A stretch of 64,000 nt of DNA from Thuidium tamariscinum (GCA_947034885.2 OX344749.2:29713501-29777500); one strand, 5' to 3'; numbered from the stretch's first letter, positions 39,619 to 51,069 are shown. The notes: generated from the letters alone by a model not told the origin. Made by a program: numbers and translations.

Positions 39619-40550
39619 TTAACCCCTAAAGGACCAAGCCCTATTTTTTGCTCAAAATCACTAAAAACTGCCAATTCTATAGCAAAGAGTAAAAAAAAAA
39701 TTAATTCATTTTTTTCCACATCTAACCATAGGATCTTATATCTCACTAGTCTAAGATAGTGTGAAAAAAATTTCAGAATTTTTGACCACACAGATTCCAA
39801 GATACTTGCATTTAAAGTGGGAAAAACAAGTTTTTCAGCACATTACGGGACTGGATTTTTTGACTTTGAACATTTTTAACTTAAAAATTTTGCACTAAAG
39901 AGTTTTGAGCTTTAATTATTTCTAGTGAAAAATTGAGTTGAGAATCTAGGGAAAAAAAAAGAAATTCAAAAAAACTTAATTTTTATTCTTAAAAAAATTG
40001 TTAAGTAGAAGTAGGTACGAGATAGAAGGAAAATCTAAAATATTAATATCTTTTAGATGGAATTAAAATGCACTAATCCTAATGGTGAGATTGTTCTAGC
40101 AAGTAAACTAAACCATGAAAAATTAGTTTTTTTGAAAAATTGCAAAAATTGCATCCAGAAATGAATCCTACAAGTTATTTTTTTCAAGAAAATGCTCTAA
40201 TTGCCCAAAAAACAAGAATGTCCATAACTTTCTCATAACAAATCCAAATAAAATGAATCAAAGCTTCCTAGATAGAAAAAAAATATAATATATAAGAAAA
40301 AAAATTCAAAAAAAAAATTCAAATTTTTTCTTTGCTGCCTGAACTACCCGCCGTCCCTTGTTTTGAGGTTATTTGGGCATAACTTTTGTTCCCGGTCACC
40401 GATTGAAAAAAAAATAATATCCCCATGAAGATATTCAATTTTTCTATCTCTAAAAAAAAATTTTAAAAATTAGGACAAAAATTCAGCCCGTAGGTACCTG
40501 CCCAAAATTGCATTTGTCCCCTGAAGGGACAATGGTCCTTTAGGGGTTAA
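39619..40550. mobile_element. TTAA-flanked TIR element, copy T5
   Basis: Ends are TTAA CCCCTAAAGGACCA and TGGTCCTTTAGGGG TTAA: perfect terminal inverted repeats with intact TTAA at both sides. The length is 932 bases including both TTAA. Internal similarity is to 24,770-25,480. No transposase frame is visible. The other arm of the surrounding foldback lacks the element and has TCAA at the matching site, so one TTAA is a target duplication. Confidence 0.9.
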
Positions 40551-40627
40551 GCCACGTCATTGTGGGTCCCGTTTCACATGGGCCTAAATTAATGTCCTAC
40601 CCTTTAAGTCCACTTGCGCTCTGATTT

Positions 40628-40811
40628 TTATTTATTTATTTATTTATTTATTTTGACACAAATGAAACGAAATTTCATTGCAAAGGGGTAAAATACAAAC
40701 CACCAGCCACAAGTGGCCTGGTGGGGACAGGACCAAGACCAGAACCGGACAGACAAAGAGGCAGCCCCACAAAGCGCAGCACGGATGGAGGCCGAAGGTC
40801 TCCTTCGGCCG
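40628..40811 (-). mobile_element. 5'-truncated retroposon with 16-base target duplication
   Basis: On the minus strand the insert ends in a tail of AAAT repeats (40,628-40,655), preceded by a short GC-rich body ending CTTTGCAATGAAATTTCG. It is flanked by the exact direct repeat ACTTGCGCTCTGATTT (40,612-40,627 and 40,812-40,827). The 5' end has the hairpin GGCCGAAGGAGACCTTCGGCC. The tail and long exact duplication point to LINE-machinery insertion; the body may be the 3' end of a LINE. Confidence 0.85.
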
Positions 40812-41013
40812 ACTTGCGCTCTGATTTAAGAAGTTCTTTTCGAAATGTCTGTACAATTTGTTTAAATTTTATTTCATTTTCTTAAATGTCTGTACTCTGA
40901 ACAACAACGAAGGCCCGGTTGGCCACGTGCTTGGTGGACGAGATTCCACGGCTCTGGCTTGGCATCAACTCTGTAACTTATAATATAGGAGGAGGCTCTT
41001 GAATGGAGCGGGT

Positions 41014-41121
41014 TCTAAAATGGTGCCCTATCTTAAATGTACAGTACTTGTACATGTTGCATTTTCATAGCCTTCAGCAATGTACTGAACGTGTACATTT
41101 TAGCTAGGGCACCATTTTAGA
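41014..41121. mobile_element. 108-base palindromic MITE
   Basis: The left end TCTAAAATGGTGCCCTA and right end TAGGGCACCATTTTAGA are perfect inverted copies. The pairing continues inward through AAATGTACA/TGTACATTT. No target duplication could be settled. Confidence 0.7.
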
Positions 41122-41779
41122 GGCCTATGCCCTTTCAACTTCAGAATTTGATAACTAATTCTAGAGAGCTCCAAAAAATATGAAACGACTTGGGTTCGAT
41201 GCCTCTTCAAGCTGTCTTTCAAGGAAAATTCTCTGAAAAATATTTCAAGATGTTTGACCTGCCCAAAATTCTGTTCCAGCCCTTACATGGTCGGTTTCTG
41301 GACCTCCTCCCCAAAGAAGACTAACTTACTCTCCTCAGACTCAGAGTCGGGGATTTTATTGCTCATTGCTCTCGTTTTTTTTAATGCAATCGGGGTCCCT
41401 CATTTACTCCCAAAAGAAAAAGAAAAAAACCAGAAGAAATTAAAAACCCTCACTGTCTGTACTCCATCGCAGACTTCTTATTGAATTTCCTGTCGTCGTT
41501 TTGGGAATCAGATCCCATGTTCTCAGTGATATTTCCTTTTGGAGCAATAAAGAAATAAATAAAGATGAAGATTTTTATCCTCCTATACAACCAATTTGAC
41601 GATTCCGACGCTATAAATGAGATAGTACCATAAATACATAGTTTCTCAAAAATAAAAAATAAGAATACAGATGCATGTACGCATAATATGCATAATATAA
41701 TTAAAGTTTTAACGTATGGGCTGCATGTGAAGTGATCGTGCGACCCAAAAAAACCGCAAAATAAAAACAAACAAAAAGG
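41122..41779. other. No supported gene
   Basis: A block with AAAAAATATGAAACGACTT (about 41,173) also occurs at 28,243-28,265 beside the kinase-like gene, so both flanks share an old repeat fragment. The rest probably contains the 3' UTR of the LINE to the right; its 3' end was not located. Confidence 0.4.
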
Positions 41780-41786
41780 AAAGTTA

Positions 41787-44700
41787 AAGAAATCGGCAGG
41801 GTGAAGGACCACTGTAATTCGAGATAATAGAGTCATTGTCCCTGTCAGCAATGACCGAGGATTTCAACCAAAGCCTATCAAAGTAATTCCACACCCTATC
41901 GATTTTGTGCGGACATTGCTTGATTTGGGCTTGAAGTTGGGCTGCGCGACCGGCATCAAGGAGAGCTTCCCACACCTTCTGTCGAGTGAAGTCCGTAGAC
42001 TAGCGATCGTTGGAGAAGCCTCAGAGCAAGGACCATATGAACTTGGACCCCTTAAATTGTTGTGGTAATGGTGCTCCAAAGACGCATTGCATAAAATCAA
42101 ACCTGTTGTGTGCAGCTCTGTTTGGGTGAAGCCCCTGCAAGTGAATGAAAATAAAAGCAACATAATCTCATACTAGCTGCACTTGTGTACATTTGTAAAA
42201 ACCTATAAAACGGAGATTCCTATATGCTCAAGTCACAACGTAAGCAAGTAGTGTCTATTCCCAGGTTAATCCAGGCCCTCCAACTATTGATTGCTATGGC
42301 ATTGTGGAAAACTGACCATATAAACATTGATTCTTTCTGTGAGTGGGATGTTTTCCAAACGTTAGTCCAGTTAGGTAAGAAAGAAGGGGATAGGTGTCCA
42401 GGCCACTTAGAAGGGATCGATCTTTTGAGTTTGACATTTTTTGACAAGTGTTTTCGTCCTAGTTTTATATCGTAAGCTAGAAGCGGTAGTCCATCCTTCC
42501 AGCGCCACTTTCCTGGATTGAAGTTTAATGATCTATTTGCTCCTGAAAAGAGGTAGAACTTGGAGTGCTTGCTCCCTTTACATACCTCTGATATCCTAAC
42601 TCGCTTGGCGAGGCTCATGTACATCGTAACTCCTTCATTAACAGAGATGAGTGATAACTGGTTAGACAAAACCACTGTGGCTTTAATTACGTTCCTTGGG
42701 AGTTCTAAGACTTGGTTGTGCGGGAGAAGAATACGGTTGTTTAGAATAGGATTGAGCCACACCAATATTGGGGTTTGATCATAAGGGGTTCTGTATAACC
42801 CAATCCACTCATCTACTTGTGCCAACTCTGATTCTAGGGTGAGCATTTGCATCCATACTTTGGGGATGCGTGACTTAAGGTGAAGCCACTACTGTTTTTC
42901 TTGATTGGACATTGTAAATAATGTTACAATGTCTTCCCAAGATTTGAAGTTGTGGGTAAGCGGGTTCCAAAGGTCTCCGATCGAACGTAGGCCATTTCGG
43001 GCTAGTATACCAGCCCTGTCCATGTTGAAGTTAAAGTTTGTGCTGATAAAGATCGAGGCCAACCACAAGCTGGTTGTAAGTACCTCATCCGCATTGGTGG
43101 GAAGAATTGGTTCAATGAACTTTACAAGCCTTCTCCATGCTCCTAATATTCTATTCCAAACTTTGGACCCGCGAGGTATAGACGGCTTATGAATTGTAAG
43201 CCAACCATGCGAAGGAAACCAATATCCGCATTTAGGATGTGATTTTAACCTGTTGATTCTATATCTAAGGAGAGTCTTTAGGTTAGAAATACTTGGTTCT
43301 ATTGCGAAAATAATCCACTTAGCAAGTAGTGCCGTAAGCAAAATCTCAGGGTCCAATAACTTCAATCCTCCAGCTATCTTAGGGAAGCAACAATCATCCC
43401 ATGCAACTCTGGCCCTGGAAGCATACTCCGTACCATTCCATAAGAAATTCCTCAAGCTTGCTCGTATGGAGCGAATGGCCTCTATTGACCCGGACTAAAT
43501 TGCTATAAAGTAGTAGAGAGTCGATAAAAGGTCCGCGTTAACTACAGTTGCCCTTCCAGCAAGGGAAAGTCTTTGTGACGTCCAAAAAGCGAGTTTTTTT
43601 GGAAATTTTCTCCTTGAGAAAATTGTCAACATCGGCCGTTTCTAGGGAAATACCGAAGGGTGCACCTAGTAGCTTCAATAAGGAGCCTGGGGGGGCCCAG
43701 GTGAGGTTGAAACGAGAGAGCCATGCTGGCCTGATCTTTGAGGAAAATCAGTAAGTAGTATTCTTTGGCCAATTAATTATTAACCCGGAGTCTCCTCTGA
43801 AATGTTCCATTAAAGAGATGGTATTCTGTAGAACTATTTCACAACCTGCAAGTGAGAGTCTTGTATCATCAGCAAATTGAAATACCAATTGGGAGGATTC
43901 ATTATTAGGAAGTAAAATACCTCGAATATTCCCAAGATTTTGCTCATTCGTAGTCACCATATGAAGTGCCTCGTCGATTAGAAGAAAAAGATAAGGTGCC
44001 AAAGGGCAACCTTGTCGCACACCACGTTTTATGGAGAAAGATGTTGATGCTTTTCCATTGAGCATCACTAAGGCGGAGGCTTCTTGTAATAGCATCAAAT
44101 CCAAATTCGAGAATGAAGTAGGAACTCCAAGTTGTGCCATAACTTTGAAAAGAAAGTCCTAGGATATGACGTCATAGGCTTTTGTAAAATCTAGTTTTAA
44201 GAAAATAAGATCTTGATCAGATTCTGCAGCCTATTGTACCGTTTCATATTGGAAGAGGATATTTCCTAGTATATGTCTGAATGGCAAGAAAGCGGTTTGC
44301 TCTGAACTGATGACGCCTCTAAGAATACTTTGAAGTCTAATTTGTAAAGATTTGGCTACTATTTTATAAGATGCATTCAAAAGGGTGATCGGGTGCCAAT
44401 TAGAAAGGTCAGCTCGATCCCCTGACTTAAATATGAGAGCTATAGCCTCGGAGGTCATACCAAATGGGAACCATCCCTCGAGGATAGATAAGTCAACAAT
44501 CTTCACGTAGTCATCACCGATGAGGTTCCAGAATTTACAAATTTTTTTTGTAGACACTCCATTAGGGCTTGGGCTTTTCGTCTTGGCCATCAAGAGCAAA
44601 GCTGCATACAGTTCATTCTTGGATAGTGATTGATTAAGTTGATCAATCATGGTAGGTGAAAAACGCTGGTTAACACATGCTAATATAGCCTCTCTATCTC

Positions 44701-46000
44701 CCATGATCTAGAAATTCAGGGTCTCTGTGTCATAAAGCCGTGTATAAAAATCCATATAGATATTTTCAATTGCTTGCCTGTCATACTGGATTTGTCCTTG
44801 TTGATCTCGTAATTCCGTGATTGAAGAAGAACTTGGCGATTCACCTATTGCTTTGAAGAATTCGGAGGTGATCCGATCTCCGTACATGCGCCATCTATAC
44901 CTTAAGTGCACCTTCTGGCCTTCTAACTTCTGGTTCTTAAAGGTCACCAAATTCGACTTCAACATATTGACTTCATCTTGGATCTCGGATGAGTGAAGCA
45001 GAAGCTGCAGATCAATGTTCCTCTTCTCGAGTTGGGAGCGTAGTTCTATTTCTTGAGCCTTGGATTGTTGAGCCTGGTTAATACAGAAATGTCGATAAAA
45101 TCTAGTAACTTTCTTCATCTTAGAAAGGAAAGTGGCTTGTGTAGGTGTCGATGACCATATTCGTCGAATTTCAAGGTTTGCCGCATCAAAATGGAGAAAT
45201 GACATTGCCCATCTACTCGGGCGGGATGGTGACGGGGAGAGTTTGAGAACAATTGAGATTGGGCAATGGTCCGAACATGTATGGTCATCGTGAATTTTAT
45301 ACTCCAAAACTTTCCTAGAAGTTGCTTGATTGGGAGTAAAAATATAGCACCGATCTAGCTTGGCCATTACCCTAGCGCTGTCACTTCTAGAGTTGTCCCA
45401 TAAATAGGATAAGCTGGGCAACGTAAGAGGCTCTTCAGAGACTTCGAGAGTGTCCTTGAGTCCATTAAAAAGCAATCGTTCTTGGCTAGTTATCGATCGG
45501 TTACATGAGCTGGTCTTGTTACTCCGTCTCTTTGTCATATTGAAGTCACCAAGGAGGATCTACCTACATGTCCGAGGAAGTTTCCTTGAAAGTGTTTCCC
45601 AAAGTACCTTGTGGGCTTGGTTTTCCACAAGAGCATATATATTAACGAATCCAAGGTCACCACTGGGCAGTCTATTGAGTATGAACCAGAGGGCTCGACC
45701 ACCAAATAAGGACCCCGATTGTGTTAAGTGGTTCGACTACATGGGAGAGATAAAGGAGGCTACCCCACCTTTACCAGCATGTGATCCATCAACCGAATAA
45801 CTTGGTTCTGCATTAGTGAATAACGTGGTTGCATGGCGCCAAAATTTTCTATCTAGATCTGCCGTTCCTAATCCGCGAAGTTTGTGTTCTTGAATGAACA
45901 AGAAGTCTACAAGGTGCTGTGATATATACTGGCGTAAGTTATCGATAGTGAGGGGATCATTAAGTCCTCTAATATTTTGAAAAAGGATTCTAATTTTCAT
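41787..46000 (-). pseudogene. LINE ORF2: endonuclease, reverse transcriptase, C-terminal zf-RVT region
   Basis: Starts ATG at 46,000. Endonuclease motifs: QNIRGL, FLFIQEHKL, LLGDFN (near 45,550) and SDHCPISIVL (near 45,250). Reverse transcriptase motifs: SNWHPITLLNASYKI, FLKLDFTKAYD, KRGVRQGCPLAPYLF, and FADD near 43,850. The C-terminal part has SLAGRATVVN, the WNG region, and a zf-RVT-like W..F..AI..W...CLRC segment (about 42,230-42,350). In-frame stops include TAG at 45,739, 45,562, 44,710, 44,233, 44,161, 43,497, 42,891 and 42,222, and TGA at 43,750. A run of seven A on the coding strand (43,594-43,600) has one base too many for the frame on both sides. The last ~400 bases are in further shifted frames. 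Not functional. Confidence 0.9.
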
Positions 46001-47952
46001 TGATTGCGTAGGTCGGGAGATTTCCTAGCGCTCCTTGCACGATCAGTAAGTGGGCTTTTCCTAATGCCCTAAGATTTGAGGTTGAAGTTTGATGAATCTA
46101 ATGTTGAATTCTCTTGTTTTTTGTGTGATGTGACACGGTTTGCTAGTCTAGCAGAAGCTCTAATGTGACGTATCGAAAATTCTTCTGTTTCTACTATGCT
46201 TGTAGTAATCGGATCGATGGTACGCCATTGGAGGAGCGATCCTGAAATATGATTGAAGACCCGGTTGCTAGAGAGTAGAGACGTTCCGCTATTAGTTGAT
46301 GGGGAAGAGGGTCAAGATACTTTTTGATATGGAAAGAAATTAACATGAGCATCTTCAAAATGTTCTTGAAGATCTAGGTTTGGAACTAACAAAATGGGGG
46401 GAGGTTCTATATATTGGAGATTAAGGCCAGTTGAATCTCCAGTTGAATTGGGATTAGGGCTTTACTCAGAAGAGTTCGAGGGATCTGTTATGATATGGTG
46501 TACAATATGGTTTTTAAGGTATTCAGGTGCATGGGAAGAACTCGTGGTCAACTGTTGAGATCCATCGGTGGAGCTTGAGGGGCTGATATTGTAGGCAAAC
46601 CCAACAAAATGAGTGGCTGGTTGGAACAAGTTATTTGTAGCTAGGATCATCTATATTGGGGACTCGGCCTCTTTTGTTTGAGGTAGAATGGGAAGGGAAT
46701 CTATATCAGTGGGTGGGTAAGGAGGATTCGGAAGGAGAGGAGGCGGTGGGAGAATATCAAAGATCTCATGACTAGCTCTACTGGTAGAGGGGGAATGAGA
46801 AATCTGATCGAGGGGTTGAGAATCTGGTTTGAAGGGGGGAAACTGGGGATTCCCTAAATTACTAGTGGAATGTTGTAAAGGGGATGGTATTTGATTGAGG
46901 TTACTCTCCTTTTCATCTCTCCGTCTTTCTTCGGGAACTCTCCTTGCCTAGTAGTGGCTAGAACTGGCAGGGGTGACTAGTCTGTGATGTGCTAAACGCT
47001 ACCTGCGGGCTCGAACATGGATGAAGCCATCTTTGTTAGGTAAGGGGGGTGTTCGGTTAACACGTTCCCTTCGAAGCTTGCTATGTCTATTATATCTTCT
47101 CTTTTGAAGGATATGTGACTGGGAGGAGCTAGGCATCTGTTTTTGCAGGAAATGAGAAGGTTTGACAAGGTTAGGGTTTGCGGAGGAATGCGAGAATTTC
47201 GTGTTTATGGTTTCTCTATGCTATGCTAAATCATTAGATGTTTGAAGCTCAGGACAGTCAGAAGATGGATGGGTAGGAGCTCCACACTTATTGCAATTAA
47301 GTTGTAGGTTATTGTAGACTATCTGTATATCGACTACGACCTTATCCCTAGTTTCAATACAAATTTTGGATATCCAACTTTGTGAGGGGTCGATTGCTAT
47401 ACAATACCTATGCGGATTGAGGGCTCGATTAGGTATATCCATCACAAGAATCTTCCCAAGGCAACTGACAATGGTTTCTGAAAAGGAGGTAAATTCCAAG
47501 GGAAGACCTTCTACTGTAAACCAACAAGGGTGATTGTTTCCAGAGGGTAGGGAAGGATTGAATGCCGGTTGCCACGGTAGATAGGTCGCTTCCCCTCCTG
47601 GGAATTGATGAAGTCGCATGTGAATCAATTTCTGGACCGCGTCAAGACTATCAACCTTGACGTAGTGAAAACCATTACCAGCCTATTTATGAAGGATGAG
47701 ACGGTTGGGAGCAATAAGATTTTCTAAGTTAGCGATCCAAATCAAGGTAAGGGAGCCATCCAGTGAACCACCCACAAAGCTAGCTATGATGACGTGGTTT
47801 TGAATGGACGAAATTTCGTTAGCAAGTTCAGAGTGATCAATAATATTATAAGGAAGTACCTTGAGTGGCTGCACTAGGAGTCCAACCCAGTTACGTTGAA
47901 GATGAGGCAGGAGAAATTCGTCCGGATTAGCCGATAATAGATTCAGATTCAT
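45997..47952 (-). pseudogene. LINE ORF1 (gag-like, DUF4283/zinc-knuckle type)
   Basis: ORF1 protein binds the element's RNA. One frame of 651 codons runs from ATG at 47,952 to TGA at 45,999-45,997, with eight internal stops: TAG at 47,685, 47,223, 47,001, 46,950, 46,653 and 46,071, TAA at 46,464 and TGA at 46,314. The N-terminal part has the pattern WVGLLVQPLKVLPYNII and, further on, PCWFTVEGLPLEF typical of plant LINE gag domains. A CX2CX4HX4C knuckle (CNKCGAPTHPSSDC) lies near 47,280. A long Pro/Ser-rich tail follows. The final TGA overlaps the ORF2 start in ATGA. Confidence 0.85.
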
Positions 47953-48418
47953 TGTTGGGAGAGATGTCCGAATCTGGTCTTGGCGAGGATATCTGCTTGG
48001 TGGATCTACATCCTCCCGGAGTTGGTCATATAGAGTTGTTACCTGATGTTGTTTAGTATTAGAGTTCGAGATCTAAAATCCCAGATGTGGGATTTGGCTT
48101 CGACCAAACTGATGTTGTTGACCCTTGTTACCCTTCGACTTGAGTGGCTGAACTAGGAGTCCGGAATGGTTACGCTGAAGATGAGGCAGGAGGGATTTGT
48201 CCGATGGATTCAATAACGGGTTCAAGTTCACTATTGAGAGAGATGTACGAATTTGGTTTTGGCGAGAATATCCGCCTAGTGGACCTACATCATCCCAAAG
48301 CTGGTCATATAGATTTGGTTCCTAGTGTTGTCGTACATTCGAATCCGAGATCTGAAATCCTGGATCTAAGATCTAGCTTTGTCCGTACTACCGTTGTTAC
48401 TGACCCCTGTTACCCTAC
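47861..48418 (-). repeat. Two tandem 279-base units at the LINE 5' end
   Basis: Unit 1 (47,861-48,139) contains the first ~30 codons of ORF1. Unit 2 (48,140-48,418) is a diverged copy that still encodes an ORF1 start-like stretch (LLPHLQRN..GLLVQPL). Both begin TTGAGTGGCTG.ACTAGGAGTCC. Repeated 5' units recall the promoter monomers of some animal L1 families, though here they include coding sequence. Confidence 0.75.
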
Positions 48419-48420
48419 GA

Positions 48421-49742
48421 CTGACCCACATTATTGTGGTTATTAAATGGCATTTCTAGTTTAATATTCCTAGCATGCTGATGGTGGAGCTCCAGAAACT
48501 AGTCAACCATATAGAGATTTCCTTTCTGGAATAAATTATGATAAGACTCCATGATGAGGCTCAGATTGGGAACTAGGACAAGAGACAGTTTAGATCTAGA
48601 TTGGAAGAATGGAAGAGAGTTAAGATTAGTAGCCGTAAAGCTTTGAGTGTCCGTTCCAAGAACTAGGACCACTAACCGCACCCCCAAGAAATATGCAAAA
48701 CTTGAACGATTCACTTCATTCCTTTAACAATGACGATGATGATCTTGAATTGCAAGAAAAAATCCTAACAGTACTATCTTGCAGTGCCGCTAGCGGTCCG
48801 CCATCGCTAGCTCCCTGTCATCATATTTCACCAGTTGACTACTCGGATTCATATATTTGATCCGATTGAGGAGAGTAACTTCTGTTGTTCTACATTTATG
48901 GGTGCTTCCACTACAGCGCTTTCTCATTACAAATTGGTTCCTTGTCATTAGGTACAGAAGTCTGCAGAATATATAGTATGTCTTCATCGACTGTGTCCGA
49001 CGTTCACGTACCTCGACAATTCAATAGAGCTCTTAACTTGGCAGGCTTCACCATACATACGTGTGGATGTCAGTTCGATCGAAGAAGTGATAATCAGGTT
49101 GTCACCACCAAGGAGGCAAGCGCCCAGATCAAAGTTTGTGGCGGAAGAGGAACCCATGTTCGATCGAGTTCTCTCGAGCTCGCGGTAAGTCCCTAAGTAG
49201 TCACAATTTGCATGTGTAGTCGCTAGCTTGATCATTGTTGATCGAACTACTAGTTCTTAGTTTCAATCGCAAGGAACCGTGTGTATTGAAAGTGGATAAA
49301 TAGTGTTTTTCTGGGATCTCCTGACGATGGTATGTCCAAAGAGCGGGTTGATCTCATTTGGTAGCAGTTCCGTCGATCAATATCAATTGTCCAGTAAAAT
49401 TGACCGTGGGACACATAGAATCGTGCACCTCCGCTGTAAGATATCTCAACATTTTGACCAGTATATATCTTGCATGTGAGGGCCTGTGTTGAATCTGCCC
49501 TGCTTATGAAATTGATGTTAAATGTTGGCACTTTCACGATGCATACGTTGTTTGCCTAGGGTTGTAACCAACTTTTATTGTCACTTGCAAGTGAAGTTGA
49601 TAATAGATGTTGTTCAATTCATGAAGGTCAAAGACAATTGGAGGTGAAGTTGACGTTTCCAGACTTCAAGGCAATCAAATCAAATTCTGAGTGAAATTTA
49701 TTTTGATCTAAGGTAGACTTATCAAAACCAATAGTGAACTCA
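48421..49742. other. Unassigned, moderately GC-rich intergenic DNA
   Basis: Base composition is less AT-rich than in the neighbouring repeats, and small open frames occur on both strands (48,885-49,196 and 49,250-49,537), but none shows a known motif or a convincing splice chain. Could contain an unrecognised gene fragment. Confidence 0.3.
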
Positions 49743-50062
49743 ATGGCAAATTTCATCAGAATGGTAAAATTCCATTACTTTGACACTATTTACAGTTCAG
49801 ACCACGCAGTCTGAAATCTAAATCTGTCATAGATTTTTGAAGTCCATATGAGTTGTAGATGTGTGATTGTGTGAGATCTAAATTATTCCAAGATGTTCCA
49901 AACCATGCCATTTGAAACCTAAATATGTCCTAGGTTTTTGAAATCTATATGGATCCTAGATGTTTGAAAATCTATATCACTTCTAGATGTCAACTTTCAG
50001 TTGAGACTGTGTGGGTCTGAAAAATGGCATAGGGAATATTGCTATTTTAATGAATTTGCCAC
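49743..50062. mobile_element. Palindromic element family D, copy D2
   Basis: Begins ATGGCAAATTTCATCAGAAT and ends ATTTTAATGAATTTGCCA, inverted copies. The interior has repeated TAGATTT..GAAATCTA blocks and a palindromic AGACCACGC..GTCT motif. Confidence 0.75.
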
Positions 50063-50125
50063 AAAGGTCTGTAGTTTGTACGTGACCATGTTTCGTTGTT
50101 TGTACGTTTCACATGACAATCAGTG

Positions 50126-50442
50126 TATATGGCCAATTTTGTTAAAATGACGGTATTCCAAATGCCATTTTTTAGATTGTGTAGTCAAAATTGAAAATTG
50201 ATATCTAAGACAAGTATAGGTTTTCAGACATCTATGACATATATAGATTTTTAAAATCTATGATAGATTTAGATTTCAGATCGCGCGGTCTAAAACATCT
50301 TGGATAGGTATGGATTTCAGAAATCTACAACACATATAGATTTCAAAAATCTTTGATAGGTGTAGATTTCAAACTATGCGGTCTAAACTGTCAAAAGTAT
50401 CAAATTAGTGGAATACCGCCATTTTAACGAAATTAGCCATGT
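50126..50442. mobile_element. Palindromic element family D, copy D3
   Basis: Begins TATATGGCCAATTTTGTTAA and ends TTAACGAAATTAGCCATGTA. The same internal palindromic units as D2 are present, including TCAGATCGCGCGGTCTAAA. Confidence 0.8.
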
Positions 50443-50628
50443 ATTCCAAGTTTGCAACCTCCTCGTATAAATATTTGAAATGAAGACTTTGAATGTTTGA
50501 TGCATGGCGACTGAGACAATTTGATTATTTGAAGGTGCAATTAAACATTTGCAATAATTGATTCCTAACAATCAAATGAACCTTGTTTGAAGTGGTTTTA
50601 ATTAGGCAAGCCAACGAGATCACCATTC

Positions 50629-50835
50629 TTCATGCATTTTTTGTTTCATGCAGATCCAAATTGCAAGCGTTGTGAGGGAGATTCTAATAATGGCGGAGAC
50701 ATCGACCATGCCGACCGATTCATCACAGGATGGTGGTCAAGCTGGAAGCAGCATCACGATACACCGCTCTACACAGAAACCTCTTCCATACCTGACAAAC
50801 AAAATCTATACGCAAGGTTGATCTTTGAAGTCTAA
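50629..50835 (+). other. Possible isolated exon, function unknown
   Basis: An AG acceptor (TTTCATGCAG, ending 50,652) is followed by a less AT-rich open stretch containing IQIASVVREILIMAETSTMP in one frame. Nothing recognisable joins to it on either side. It could be a relic of a gene broken up by the surrounding elements, or chance. Confidence 0.25.
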
Positions 50836-51069
50836 ATTATTCATGAAAGATAGATTTAAGGAAATTGAAATCTACTTTCCAGTTTGGTCTATCATAATGT
50901 TATTTCAACCTTCAACTCTAGAAGGTAGTCAATCAAAAATTATAGGAATTTATGAATGAATAGGCATACATAGACTTTCTTTTTTGGGTGACCTTGAAAG
51001 TCATATATAGGATACTTTTTGTCCACACTACTTTCATTGTCTTGATCCTAAAAGCTTAAATGTCTATAT

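Larger units (their letters stand above)
38400..40606. repeat. Large inverted repeat (foldback) with two nested insertions
   Basis: The arms are about 38,400-39,070 and 39,200-40,606 with T5 removed. They pair along hundreds of bases; for example, GAACTAGTCGCAATCGTGGG pairs with the inverse of 39,590-39,607, and TTCATTGAAGTTCATGTAGGA with the inverse of 39,205-39,225. The central spacer is about 130 bases. A 131-base CACTA-ended palindrome interrupts the left arm (38,769-38,899) and a TTAA element interrupts the right arm (39,619-40,550). There is no coding content, and the outer boundaries are approximate. Confidence 0.8.
41780..48420 (-). mobile_element. L1-type LINE retrotransposon, full-length but decayed
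   Basis: Transcribed right to left: a tandemly duplicated 5' region (48,418-47,861), ORF1 (47,952-45,997), ORF2 (46,000 to about 41,787), then an undefined 3' end. The gene order, zinc knuckle, APE-type endonuclease and FADD reverse transcriptase are those of plant L1 elements. Apart from stops and one clear frameshift the frames run the whole length, so decay is by point mutation rather than deletion. No target duplication was identified. Confidence 0.9.

Noticed and set aside
42224-43754. Plus-strand open frames across 42,224-43,754
   Set aside because: They lie antisense to LINE ORF2, whose conserved motifs run on the minus strand in a consistent frame.
48144-48446. Plus-strand 100-codon frame
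   Set aside because: It falls on the duplicated LINE 5' unit in the opposite strand and has no motif of its own.
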